From assembly GCA_947561395.2 (NCBI GenBank), contig OX387183.1, positions 42,576,901 through 42,640,900 of the forward strand: a DNA stretch of 64,000 bases, given 5' to 3'. Positions 22,748 through 34,263 of the stretch are shown here, in pieces. The notes beneath the pieces were generated by a model that saw only the letters and a list, made by a program, of their open reading frames with translations, searched no databases and was not told where the DNA came from. Position numbers and translations under genes: made by a program. Positions within the stretch are counted from its first letter, which is position 1, and each line of letters begins with the position of its first letter. The DNA is from Buxus sempervirens. Its lineage: Eukaryota; Streptophyta; Magnoliopsida; Buxales; Buxaceae.

Positions 22748-23754
22748 GCCGCCCGACTTTTCGCGCAGAGCGTTGGAAGATTTTTCGAAAAAAAGCTAAG
22801 GGTTCGGACATTTTTTTCTACATTTTTGAGGGTGCGAAGGGTTTTTGGTTTGTTCTCTTCTTCCCTTACCCGAAGCCCCCCTCTCTTCATCCCTGCTTAC
22901 CCCCCAAAAAAAAGCCCCAAGAGGCTCACCCTTCTTTGGTTCTTCTCCATTTCCACCCAAGCAAGTGGAAGCTTGCTACTGTTGGTGTGGTGAAGTGGAG
23001 GATCCCGCTGCTGTCCGGTTTCGAGGAGGCTCCCACATTCGGCTCCAGTACTCAAGAACCACCAGGTGAGGATCCCTGTTACTTTGGGTTACACATATAT
23101 GAATATGCGATGTTCTTTTGTAAGCCGGTCTTATTCAGTGGTATGAAACCACTGCCATGAAAGCTTGCTATGTTTTTTCTTTCTTTTCACTTCCATCCGA
23201 TGAAGACCGCCAAGTAAGGAAGAGGAAGATGCATGTTTTGCTCGCGTCGAAAAGGGAGCATGTTCCCCAAGTTCCCTTCATCTAATGTACCCCTGTAAAC
23301 CCCCCTCCTCCTTCCCTTCTCTCCGAAAGTCTGCATGCATGCACAGAGCTTAGGGACATGTGTAGGTGAAAAGAAATTAGGTTTCCATGTTGCATAGGCA
23401 ATCTCTGTTTATTAGTGTTTTGTTCCTCTTGTTGTTTTATTGCTTGCTATATTTGCTAACATGCCCCCCAACCCCCTGCCGTATGCTGCTTGCTCCTTGT
23501 GGTGTCCCTGTAAGCATGCTCTCATCACCCCATTAACTATCTGTAGTTAGGCCTGTGTTGTTTTGTGATAATCGGGCTTGGTTTTCCTTTTTTCAAGAGA
23601 TATGGAGTGGTGTTTTTAAGTAGTTAGATTAAATCCAAAATTAGTTGGGAGGTGTTCTGGGCATGTTAGGAGGCTAGTGGAACAGTTACAGACCGAAAAA
23701 AATTGGCCAGAGATGGAGATCTCAAAATAACAGAGAGTTAAAAATCACAGTGGG

Positions 23755-24012
23755 TCGCCGCCCACTTGGCGCTCACTTAGGAAGTAGGCGCCCCTTTTAT
23801 CTCACTACCGCCGAGCTAGCGCCCACTTGGCGCTCAGCTCGCGCCTAGCTCGCGCCCACTTAAAACCATGCACAAATTCTGGCGCCCATCTCGCGCTCAC
23901 CTCCCGCCCAGCTCGCGCTCACTTAGTATCGATTGAGCGCTAGGTCAAAATTTTGCCAAATTCTGGCGCCCATCTGGCGTTCACCTGGCACTCACTTCAG
24001 GAAGTGAGCGCC
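23755..24012 (+). repeat. GCGCCCA/GCGCTCA word array in LTR D
   Basis: Dense imperfect repeats of GCGCCCACTTGGCGCTCACTT and variants form overlapping inverted repeats. It is equivalent to 48845-49110 and 61810-62120 in the LTRs of G. Confidence 0.75.
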
Positions 24013-25284
24013 TACCCTAAAACAGGCCGAATTGTTATATTTTTGAAAAATTCCAAAAATACCCTTTACCGTACCGCGGGGGGCAAAGCCCCCTGCACCC
24101 CCCACCCCCTTTGTTCGCTGCATGTCCAACTCATACCTTGGTACGGGAAGGTACCCCACCCCATGGGCTCCGCTTCGCTCCGCCCACAGGGCCCCCGGGT
24201 ACCTCCCCTTGGATCCAGCACAATGAGCCAGTTTTTTTTTCTGACAGAGTGTCCATCTTGTGTTTTTTCTGTGATTATTGCTAGATGTGAATGCCATTTC
24301 CAAACCAAACCAGATAAACCAATAGGGTTTCTGGGTCACCCCGGAAACCCAATGTGGGACTTGGACTCCCGGTCCAACTTGACTTCTAGTGGGCCTTCCA
24401 ACGGGGCCCACCCAGCCCAATAAACACCAAAGCATGCCATTAAATAACTTAAGTAAAATGAACAATTTGAACCGGGCGGGCCAAACCCAATGTGGCCCAC
24501 CCGAGCCTTGTTATGAAATTGATGTATGAAATGCGTGGTTTGGCCGAGACCAAGGGCACGGGCCTACCGGGCCCGCCAAAGCCCACCAACCGAACCAAGG
24601 AAGGGTGCAAACCCTAACTTCTGGTAACTTGGGCTTACAAGCCCAGATTTGGACTACGGGCCCCAAGCCCAGTGTCCAACTCATTTTGGCAAAATTAAAA
24701 AGATAAATCCAATAAAACTACTCGGCCACCAGGTGGGCCCACCTAAGGGGCCCACAAACCAGTCTGGCCCACTTGTGCATGAAAAACACTTAATCTTCAA
24801 ATCTGAACTTAAAGTAAAATCAATTGAACTAACCAAAGCCCAAAGGACCTCTCAGGCTAGACTGAGGTCCACAAGGGTACACGGGCTTGACTAAGCCCAC
24901 CAAGGATACCGTTGGCCTTCCAACAGGGCCCACCCAACCAGACCCAGATCACCTAATTAAACAAGATAAAAGCAATTAAAGCGACCCACACCACTCAGGT
25001 GGTCCCGCCAGACTTAACCAAACTGCATATCGGATTAGGAATCGGGTGAGACCAATGGAAGCTGACTCAAACCAGGGAACCCACGGGACCCGTCATCCGA
25101 TGGGGCGGACTAGGGTGTCTATGGACTTCCCCAGACCGCAACCGAGAACAGACTTAGAATCTCAAAGCCGCAGACCAAAAGCCCTAATAGACAAGATTAG
25201 GCACCCAGGTGTCCGCCTGCACCCCATCAGGCGGTGGCGACTCCGAATTCCCACGTGCCGCGTTTCCCACGCGCGCACAGCAGT

Positions 25285-25379
25285 AACACGATTAATTCGA
25301 CTAATCTCACAGTAATTCATCAGACAAAAGGATATAGCTAATGAAAAACCAATATGTAATTAAATCTGAGTATAGTTGT
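25285..25379 (-). mobile_element. LTR C, piece 2
   Basis: This 95-bp spacer lies between the TSD of solo LTR D and the start of solo LTR E. It ends in the target GTTGT (25375-25379). It is the next inward segment of LTR C; assignment comes from the matched TSDs on both sides and the total length agreement with LTR A. Confidence 0.75.
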
Positions 25380-27381
25380 TGTAAAACCCCGAATTTTTAC
25401 TAAATAAATAAATAAAAATTTAATACGAATATTTGGAGTGTCAATGAATTTGTCAAAATAAATTGGGGATTTAATATAAAGGAATGATTTGCGGTACTTA
25501 TAATTCATTCGGGATGTATAACGGACTAATAATGACAAAGAGAATAAACTTGGAAATTTTGGAAGAAATTGAATGGGTAGATGTGAAAATATTGAGAGAA
25601 GGGTATTTCGGTCAATTCACATTAATTATCGGTAAAATAATTAAATACATTAATTAAAATTTGTTATTAGACTTGAGAAATACTAATAGATTTAAATTGG
25701 GGTTTAGATTGTCTATTAACAATGATATTTAAGCTTAGTAATTGGAATAATGGCGTATTGGTAGTTATACTTGATTTGAAACCTGAAGTTGAGGAGAGGA
25801 GAATTTTGTTGAAGGATATTAATTATAATTATAGATAATCACACTGATAGAGGAGATCCGGAGTTTGACGCAGATCTGACCGTTGGATCGTGAGATATCA
25901 AGGAAAGAGTGGATTAACGATCCTTATTAAGTCTAATGGATGGGTACGTATGGAACCTGACCTTAGGGAGATGCGTGGGATCAGGGAAGAATAAAATAGG
26001 GTTTAATGTTTTTAGTTTCATTCGTAGGGTTTCTTGGGCATTGAAGTTGGGGTTGCGGCGGAAGAGAAGAAGAACGAGAGAGAGAAAGGGAGACCGAGAA
26101 GAAGGAGGAAGAGGCATATCTCTGGTTTCTCATCGTTCCTGGAACGTCTCTTGCCTGCGATGAGAAGAGGAAGTCTCTGGTTGGAAGAAGAAAGGATTTG
26201 AGCGGACGGAGGTAGGTGGCACTCCGTTTTAACGATTATTTTGTGTTTATGAGATTATTCGATTCGATTGCATGATCTTCTATGTTGTAAATATGTGTAT
26301 ATTGGTTGATATTAGTTTATATGAATTTTAGAAGCGATTAGAACACAAAAATTTGATGTTTAGAAACTCGGTTCGTCGTTTTGGTTAGAGCGCCGAGCTC
26401 GCCTGCGCTCGGCGATCCTCAGCGGTCCTCGGCGCTAGTGTAAAATTTAAGACCGCCGGACATCGCTTGAAGACGGACCGCGGGCGACCTATTTTGTACT
26501 ACCGCTGACCTTTGACCGCCTAGGAGATCCTGAGCGATCCTAGGCGCTCTAGCAAAAAAATTCAATTTTGACAGTTTTTCATTCCCTTTTCTTCACCAAC
26601 CCTTTCCCAGACAACCCAAGCCTCTCGTATAGCACCCTTATTACATAAAAGACATTTAAGTAAATGTCCTGTGTATTTATTGCTCCATTTACTTAAGTCT
26701 TTACATGTAAATAAGGTTTTACCCCCCATTTGGAACCAATAAAAATACTTCCAAGGTCTTATTCCCAGCCAATAAAAAGTCAACTTTCCAGTTCATGCCT
26801 AAATCCCGGTTTTTATAAAAATGCCCGGTTTGGGTTTAATACCCAGATGAGTGATTCAGGAGCCCATAAAATTGTAGGAGATGTGTTTACCCTTCAATAG
26901 ACTACAACCAAAATTTGAGCCCGAAACTCCTGGTAGATTTGTCTAGAAAAATTAAATACCAAAAAGTCAGCGTTTTTAACCAGACTTAGAATATTTTGAG
27001 GTCTGAAACTTTTTATTTCAGAATCGATTGATTTTTGGTATGGTGACCTTATTAGGGATCCTAAGACTATTCCACTCATCCAAAATGTATTTTGAGAACT
27101 TTACGACATTCTTAGTCCCAAATCATTATAAAAAAAGTTATTTGGATTTCCACCACTTGTAACACTTCTCTAAGATTATTCTTAAGGTGTCTTTAAAGGC
27201 CAATTATACTAAAAGGTTCATCTTAGATATTTAACCACTTGAGTCTTCCATTATTAAGATAATCCCATAATCAATATGAGTACACACTAATGAACTGGTT
27301 ATGGAGCAAGACTTTGGATTACCGATTGAACATGGAAGAACTATGATTATAAAAAATATTGGAATGTGAATGATTGAACAA

Positions 27382-27742
27382 TGGCTTGGTGGCCAGCTTT
27401 ATACATAACCTGCTTGGTGGCAGAGATGTACTGTATATTACCTGCTTGGTGGCAGAGATTATTACCCGCTTGGTGGCGGAGACCCTAACCCGCTTGGTGG
27501 CGGAGACCCTAACCCGCTTGGTGGCGGAGATACCCGCTTGGTGGCAGAGACCCAACCTGCTTGGTGGCAGAGATAACCCGCTTGGTGGCGGAGATACCCG
27601 CTTGGTGGCGGAGACCCAACCTGCTTGGTGGCAGAGATAACCCGCTTGGTGGCGGAGATACCCGCTTGGTGGCGGAGACCCAACCTGCTTGGTGGCAGAG
27701 ATAACCCGCTTGGTGGCGGAGATACCCGCTTGGTGGCGGAGA
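27382..27742 (+). repeat. 16-unit hairpin minisatellite in LTR E
   Basis: Each unit is a 4-bp stem closed by the constant loop TTGGTG, followed by a short spacer (GAGATA, GAGACCCAA and similar). Arms occur as TGGC/GCCA (unit 1), CTGC/GCAG and CCGC/GCGG. By hand count 15 of 16 units are perfectly paired; the unit at about 27533-27547 pairs CCGC with GCAG. Spacing is 18-25 bp. Confidence 0.9.
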
Positions 27743-27746
27743 CATT

Positions 27747-28075
27747 ACCTCCTGCGGGAGAGATTCATTACCTCCTGTGGGGTAGATGTATTTCCGATGG
27801 ATTGCATCCTACAGGAGAGATACCTCATGTGGGGGAGATGTGATTATGCGTGATTGCATCCCACATGGAGGATGGGTGTGTGAGTTACCACTGGAAGGTG
27901 AGGAAGCTATCTCCTACGATAGAGGTAGATGCTAGGTGTTCACATCCTGCGGTAGAGTTATGCTGTCTCCTGCAGGGGGTACCTGTAGTCTTAGAGATGT
28001 GCATTCTCCTGCGGAGTTTGTGTGGATACTAGGTGTTTACATCCTGTGGTAGAGATAGGCTACTACCCGAAGGTT
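27747..28075 (+). repeat. Second, looser hairpin repeat in LTR E
   Basis: Words of the type ACCTCCTGCGGGAGAGAT, CATCCTACAGGAGAGAT and CATCCTGCGGTAGAG follow one another at 25-45 bp intervals. Several form CTCC/GGAG or CCT/AGG stems. It is less regular than the preceding array. Confidence 0.6.
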
Positions 28076-28473
28076 GGCTTTTATTACTGATATGATGATT
28101 GATTCTCAGGTTGATGGATGGTTATTTAAAAGGAAATATTGAAATGTCATAATTGAACAGAACTGTTATGATTTATGTGAACTGTTAAAATGGAATATTA
28201 TGGAATCATGAATAAATGTGGAACTGCTCTTAAGAAGACACTACAGAAAATAAACCAGAAACCATGGGAATGTGAAATATAATACCTTGTCCTTTAAATT
28301 GAAATGAAACACACATGATTAACTTCGTTTAATTCGGGCACTGATTAAATGTTTGTTTTATCGTGATTATTCGTTTATCTCACTGACTGTGATTACTCGA
28401 TTATTTTACCGATCATGAAACCACTGTTATTTTCTATATGTATAAACTGTTTCCTCATGCATGTGTTACCTAC

Positions 28474-28491
28474 TGAGATAGTTGTATCTCA
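28474..28491 (+). repeat. Conserved LTR hairpin TGAGATA-GTTG-TATCTCA
   Basis: A 7-bp perfect stem with a GTTG loop, preceded by CATGCATGTGTTACCTAC exactly as in LTR Y. Confidence 0.8.
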
Positions 28492-28870
28492 CCCCTACTT
28501 CATATTCTACTTTTCAGGTTATCTTGGAGAGGACGCCACGGGTTAGACAGATAGTGGGTTAAAGTCTAGAAATTCCATATGAAAAGAGTAGGGTGATTTT
28601 ATATAGCTGTATTTATTTTATTGGAATCGTAATAGATGATTTTGTAGGATATTAAGAGTTAGTTAAATTTGTAGTTGCCTTTCATTTGATTAGTTAATGT
28701 AATCGGATGACTCAGCTTCTAGTAAATGATTTAAGCTTCCTAGTACTCTGATAAATCTTAGTTCTTTATTTCCTTATATTTGAACTGACTGTAATGTACC
28801 ACAAGTTAATGCCTTGATCCGAATCAAAATGAAAAAAAAAAGTGACCCGGATTCGGGGCGTTACAGTTGT

Positions 28871-28983
28871 CAACTAATCCGATTAATCATGAAATCCAAT
28901 ATCATCATAAACCACGTATCGAGGAAACCTAATTTTCACAACAATCCAATAATATATCTCGTGCCAAATAAATCAAAACCCAA
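28871..28983 (-). mobile_element. LTR C, piece 3
   Basis: 113 bp between the TSD of solo LTR E and the start of element F, ending in the target CCCAA (28979-28983). It is an inward segment of inverted LTR C. Confidence 0.75.
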
Positions 28984-29570
28984 TGTTAGCACCTGATTTT
29001 TGCACCCCTAAAATGGCAAAAATGAAAAGTCAAACTTTTAGTCAAACCCTAAGGGGGTCAAAAATTGACTTTTTGATTCAAGTAAATTTGGCCATCAAAC
29101 TTCATCTCATTGAAAAAAGCGTTTCGACACGATTCCAACGCAACTGAATTTGCTGGAATCAGAGTCCAGATGAGAAAGATATGAACTGGTCAAACTTTTG
29201 AAGGGGCAAAAGTTGACTTTTTGCTCGACCCCAATTCAACTGCCAAATTTGATCCCAATGGATAGGTGATTCTGAGCCGGTTCCAACGACACTAAGTTTG
29301 CTGAAATCGGACACCGGATGAAGAAGTTATGAGCAGTTGAAGTTTCAGAAAAACTGCCCATGTGGCAAAAAAGGCAGTAAAAATGGAATAAACCAATAAA
29401 ATAAATAAGATAAATGTGTTTAATAATATTTTAATAAAGAGAATCTCGCTTTTTAATAAAATAATCGAAAAATAGAATAAGAATCTTGCAAAAAACCAAA
29501 TTGAATAAAGATTTGAAATCCAAACATTTTAAAAACGTGCTGGACCGTATTCTCATTACGGGTAGGGCAT

Positions 29571-29757
29571 GCCCGTATTTGAAATACGGGCAAGATTCCG
29601 GAAGAAAACACGCGTCACCGTACGGCGGGACACGCGTCCCATACGGCTGATTCGCGAGATTTGCAAATGTGCGTTTTTCGCCTGTATTTGAATTACGGGC
29701 AAGGCACGCCCGTATTTGAAGTACAGGCAAGGCACGCCCGTACTTCAAATACGGGCA
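29571..29757 (+). repeat. Palindromes directly upstream of the TATA box, LTR F
   Basis: GCCCGTATTT (29571-29580) and AAATACGGGC (29582-29591) form a 10-bp-arm palindrome. Three more units of the GCCCGTATTTGAAGTACGGGC type lie at about 29680-29757, with one orientation reversed (GTACTTCAAATAC). The last ends 14 bp before TATAAATA. The copy in the 3' LTR is at 45891-46077. Confidence 0.85.
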
Positions 29758-29770
29758 CGAAAATTTTGCC

Positions 29771-29778
29771 TATAAATA
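29771..29778 (+). promoter_or_regulatory. TATA box of F's 5' LTR
   Basis: TATAAATA follows the palindrome cluster and is followed by GAGAGGCCACCCCCC. The 3' LTR has the same box at 46091-46098. Confidence 0.65.
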
Positions 29779-31381
29779 GAGAGGCCACCCCCCTCATTTC
29801 AACAAGCCCTCTCCTCTGGCCTTCCCCCTTTCCCTCTTGGTGCACTCCACGGCCAAGCCCTGCCCAACCACCACCACCCTTAACCCAAACTTATTTTAAT
29901 CCCCAAATTACCCCTACATTTCTAAACTACCCCAAAACCATGCCCAAATTCTCTTCAGTTTGGTCTTAAACCCATCCACCTTAACCAAGCTCTTCCTTTT
30001 TCATCCTAACAAAATTTGGAGGACGCGGAAGCGCTGCCGGAATCGTCCGAGAACCACTACATCATCAAGTCAAGGAAATAACATTTTGGTAACCTTTTCA
30101 ACATCTTCCTTTTTCAATATAAATACATGTGAATTATTTTTTTTACTGTGTTACTAACTCAGTTGCTGTTTTGAGTAACATGAGGAGATGATAATAAAGA
30201 GTGTGTCATTATAAAAAAGAGAGGAAGAAAGTGTCTAAAGGACACTTTAATGAACAAATTTAATGATCCACTTTATTCTTTAATATGACCTGAAGATGCA
30301 TGAATCTTTGTAAAATCTCCTCCCCTCTCTTGAATGAGGATTTCGGATTGGTTGAACAAATAAAGAAGGAGAAAAAGCACAAGAACCAAAGAAGATGAGA
30401 AGAGAAGAAAAGTGGCTTTATAAGCCCAATGAAGGAAATGTGGAGCCTGGAAGGAAAGCAGAAGCCCGGTGGAGGTTACCAGAAGACCCAGAAAAGCCAC
30501 GGAACTGATCCAGATCGAAATCGGCAGCAAATATGCAAACTAAATCGCGTCCGTAAACTCAGGCCGGTCCAACCTGAACCGTGTTTGATTCACAGACAGG
30601 AGAGACCGTAGTCAATTCACGGACAGGTTGGACCGTAGAGAAAAAACGGGCAAATGCAAAAATGATGTAAAAGTGTAATTTCTTGGTTCGGTTGGACCTG
30701 ATCCGGTCTAAACCATTCCCTTAAACCACTTGGGCTATCTTAAGCCCATTTTTGGACTTTGGGCCTAGATAGGCCCATCAAGATCCCTTTGTCCCACTTG
30801 TGGTGCCCACTTTTGACTGGTCCATACCAGGCTTGTTTTCAATAAACAGGCCCAAGACCACTTGACTCTTGGCGAATGGGCCAAATCCAAGCCCACTAAG
30901 CCCATGGAATATGTAAATAAATAAGATAACCAAATGGGTTACCCAATAACCCAACTGGGCCCAAAGCCCAACCATGGCAACCCACGGGTCTTCCAACAGG
31001 ACCCTGATCTGACCCACTCCACTTAAGTCAATAAGAAGATAAAATCAAATAAAAAGGGACCCACACCTCCAAAGGGCCCCACCAGACCCAATAAACAGCA
31101 TGCTGGTTTAGGAAGGGTGAAATTGACTCATAAACCAGGGAGACCCGAGGGACCCGTCAAACCGATAGGGCGGACCGGGGTGTCTTTAGGACTTCCCCGG
31201 ATCGTAACCGAGGACTTAGCTAGAACTCTAAAAATCTACAGACCAGACTTAGACCTAGATAGGGCAACACCGTGTCTGCCTGCACCTCTCAGGCAGTGGC
31301 GACTCCGAATGTCCCGAGGCACGCACGAAAGGTGCGCCCGGTGTGCGATCTAGGATCCAGGATTTTTAGGTGCGCACAGCT

Positions 31382-31399
31382 TGGCGACTCTGCTGGGGA
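31382..31399 (+). promoter_or_regulatory. Primer-binding site of element F (tRNA-Arg type)
   Basis: TGGCGACTCTGCTGGGGA starts three bases after the LTR. It differs by one base from the site of element B. Confidence 0.85.
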
Positions 31400-32687
31400 T
31401 GCCCTCAACCTAGTCGGACCCTGGTTATCAAATGAGTCAACTAGGTGGATATAAGAAGATTTAGGAAGTACTTCTTGTCCAACCTTAGTGGTTTATGGAA
31501 CTTATGTAATTACATGATATTGGGGGATCCTGTCACAAGGACGAGATAATTGCCTAAGGAAAGTGGAATTTAAGCGGTCCCCTGTGACCCTCCACTTACC
31601 TGGGGATCCACCCAGACATGGTATTGCATACTGTTCCGTATTCTCACTATAAAAGTGACATTAAGGAACCCTTAATCAGCCCATTATCCGAGAATCACCC
31701 GAATAGACACAGCACTTGACCCCATTGCACATACAAGCACTTCACTACACCGTGAATGAATTTTTTAACTGCGTGGGGTGACATGCATGAGGGAGTCTGC
31801 ATGAATGATCTGAACTGAATGCTGTCTAAATATCTGAATGCTCTTCTTAACCAAAACCTAGATCTCTCTAGCAGCCACCCTTCTTCAATCGAGAAACTTT
31901 CTTTTGGGATGGTATTAGCCCTACACTCCCGTGGCTTGCCGGGGAAAGCAGGGTAAACCCATCTCCCCAAGTTTCTAGATTCTTCAAGCACCATTGGTTT
32001 CTTGCCATGGTACGCGAAGGGTCTAGTACTTGGCTCAGACCCTTGAAGGCAAATGCCTTGGGCTGGGTATCCTTCCCCACCTATTACTTCTGATAAACCC
32101 TGATGTGAGCATGAACATGAATGAACAAATAAGGGTAAAATCAATATGGGGCATTAACCCCCGCCTGTGTCGGTCTTAACCCTAATTTAAGGAAATTAAC
32201 TCGATTTAATCCATGCATTCAAGTCGGTCTTGGTCAGTCGAAAGCCGGCCAGATCAGACAGAAATGGGTCAGAGGCAGAAAAACCCTAGAGGTAGGATTT
32301 CATCCCACCTGCCGAATGGCAAACTTGTAACCTCCTTTTGGGTTTTCAACAACCCTAAAGGTGATTCTCTTTTCAGATTTATTTTTGTAAATTTCGCCCT
32401 CGAAGGCAAGTTGTAAATATTATTTTCAGTCCGACACTAGGGGCAGATGAAAGAACAGATGAAAGAGCAGATGAAAGAACAGATAAAAGAAAAGGCCGGC
32501 TAAGACCTGAATATGTTTTCCAAACATAAAGACCCCATAACTTGAGTGCTTGGATTTGATTCTTGATTGCATGAACTGCTTAGACATTGAGTTAATTTTT
32601 TGCATATCTTGTTGCATGCCTTAGACTAATTTAGAGTTTTTGGTGGAAAACCCTGAATTGACTTGGAATTTCAATCGGATAGTCGGC
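31400..32687 (+). other. Untranslated leader of element F
   Basis: It is collinear with the leader of B (20769-21320) and with G on the minus strand (59400-60720): GACGAGATAATTGCC, TGCGTGGGGTGACA, CTAGATCTCTCTAGCAGCC, GGGATGGTATTAGCCC and CCCTCGAAGGCAAGTTGTAA. At 32445-32485 AGATGAAAGAACAG occurs as a short tandem. I see no gene. The conservation of these blocks among three families suggests packaging or splicing signals, which is inference. Confidence 0.7.
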
Positions 32688-34121
32688 ATGGCATCTTCAT
32701 CCGCGACTGAGAGAGTTCGCTTCCCCAGGATAGAGAAGTGTGCCTTTGATACACCTTGGATCCGTTCTTGGACAAGGCAATTACAAGGAGATGAGCAAAT
32801 TCATTGGGAACAGAAATACCACATGGGACAAACTCTGTCCCTATTAAATGTGCCCATTAATTGGGACATGATTCAAGCAGCCCTGCTTTTCTGGGATCCC
32901 CAATTTTCCCTTTTCAGATTCAGGACTAACGAGTTGACCCCTACAATTGAGGAATTTGAGTTATTCCTCCGATTTCGTGACCATGGAGAACCAGCTAGGC
33001 CAAGTCTCAAAGATAGCTACAAGAATGAAGCTTGTACTTTCTTTGGCCTACCAAGAGGAGAATTCCAGACATTAGGAGGTGACCAAGCATTCACGCGGGT
33101 TTCTAAAACCTTCCTTGCTGAAAAGATAAGGGACAAGAAGCAGGAAAGATCCCGTGTTTGGTGGGACACCTTCACCCTCGTGGTTCTGTCACAGCTCTTC
33201 TTTCCTACTGGGGGAGACACCATTAATTTGGCCCTCATGGAAATTGTAGACCAACTCCAAGTGAAATTCCGAATTGCACCACTGATCCTTGCTCAGCTAT
33301 ATCATGCCTTGACCATGACCAAGAACGGAGCTAGGAGGTTTCAGGGATGCACTCCTCTCCTACACATTTGGCTCCAAGATCACCTGATGGTTGCTGAACC
33401 TATCAGCCCATGTTATGGGTACGTCCGTGACAATGTCACATTGATGGCCCAAAGAGAGATTAGACCAGACTTACCCTCCAGAGAGGACTGGTTTGACCAC
33501 TTTCTCCAACTGAAAGGAGAAACGGATATAAGATGGGGAGGCACATTTGACTAAACATATACTCCCGTCATAGCTTTCAGGAAAAGACATTGCCTAGCCT
33601 TGATAGGCTTAACCCATGCCATGCCATACTATCCGGTTTGAATTCTGAGACAGTTTGGGAAGTCTCAGGGAATACCGATCAAGGATAAGGCGGAAGGATT
33701 AACTGGCCCACTTACATGGGAATTGAACAAAAAATTGATGAAGGAATGGCAACACGTGCATATACTCCAAGAGGACATTTTCACTGCATCCAATGTTCGT
33801 AATTACGAACAATGGATTGCTCGAGAAACTGACCTAGACAGCCCACCTCCTCTCCATATCGTCACCTCTGACGATATCCCAGTTCCGCCCCCTGACACAT
33901 ACAGGGATAGGGTGGCCTAACTGCGGGAATCTCATTCTCGGATCCACCGTGCATACGTGGATTCCGAGCGTAAAAACAAGCAGGCCAATGAGGCCCTTCA
34001 ACAGTAGCTTGACACCATGCGCAGACGCGCAAAAGAGGACCGACGTCTGCGGAATAAACTTCTGCGTGTCTTGAAAAGGCAAGACGTGTCCTCTCATTAT
34101 GATGATGGCCAACCTAGCTAG
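32688..34121 (+). pseudogene. ORF1 of Tat element F, upstream of gag, with four nonsense codons
   Basis: The frame begins at ATG 32688 (MASSSATERVRFP) and is open for 288 codons to TAA 33552. The same frame then continues, without any shift, through TGA 33639, TAA 33918 and TAG 34005 to a final TAG at 34119, about 477 codons in all. The N-terminal two-thirds is globular and Trp/Phe-rich (WDPQFSLFRFR near residue 80). It resembles, from memory, the plant-mobile-domain-like region found before gag in Ogre/Tat elements. The C-terminus is highly charged and probably helical. Its role is unknown. All four stops fit C-to-T changes in Gln or Arg codons. Confidence 0.78.
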
Positions 34122-34263
34122 ACTCTGGGTTTGTTTGTTTCTTTAATCACGTAATTGCTTGTTCTGAATTTTGGCATTGTACTTCCTTTTCCATGAATTG
34201 TTTTGTGTTAGATTTAATAAAGTCAAATAATCTGACACCAATCCATCAACTTCAGAGCTTTCA

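Larger units (their letters stand above)
21647..25279 (+). mobile_element. Solo LTR D (Tat-type, same family as G), 3633 bp, TSD GCAGT
   Basis: It starts TGTAAGCACTTCATTTTTGC and ends CCACGCGCGCACA. It is flanked by perfect GCAGT repeats (21642-21646 and 25280-25284). It is collinear with the LTRs of G in the opposite orientation: the upstream module repeated four times (21770-22340), a TTATATAA box at 22740, GCGCCCACTTGG-type words at 23755-24005 and GGGCCC-rich DNA at 24370-25020. It contains no retroviral coding sequence. The reading frames inside (for example 22672-23160 and 23953-24423) lie in LTR sequence and I do not treat them as genes. Confidence 0.9.
25380..28865 (+). mobile_element. 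Solo LTR E (Tekay-like), 3486 bp, TSD GTTGT
   Basis: It starts TGTAAAACCCCGAATTTTTAC and ends CCCGGATTCGGGGCGTTACA. It is flanked by perfect GTTGT repeats (25375-25379 and 28866-28870). It shares with LTR Y the segments around GGAGATCCGGAGTTTGACGC (25852, compare 2757) and the CGCTCGGCGATCC-type words (26400). It contains a 16-unit hairpin minisatellite and the conserved TGAGATA hairpin. No internal coding sequence is present, so it is a solo LTR. Confidence 0.9.
28984..31378 (+). repeat. 5' LTR of element F
   Basis: It aligns base for base with 45304-47698 at a constant offset of 16320. It contains two diverged copies of the Tat upstream module (29101-29340), palindromes (29571-29757), TATAAATA (29771-29778) and GGGCC/AGGCCCA-rich DNA (30715-31100). 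The reading frames inside the LTR repeat in the other LTR and are not genes. Confidence 0.95.

Noticed and set aside
22672-23160. 162-codon plus frame in LTR D
   Set aside because: It lies across the TATA region of a solo LTR; the equivalent LTRs of G do not keep this frame.
23953-24465. Overlapping 156- and 157-codon frames on both strands
   Set aside because: GC-rich LTR sequence open on both strands, with no recognisable motif.
27382-27742. CRISPR-like regular repeats
   Set aside because: Units are 18-25 bp with short related spacers, inside a plant LTR with TSDs; there are no unique spacers and no cas genes.
31382-31399. tRNA gene suggested by the tRNA-like string
   Set aside because: Only the 18-base 3' end complement is present, directly after an LTR; it is a primer-binding site.
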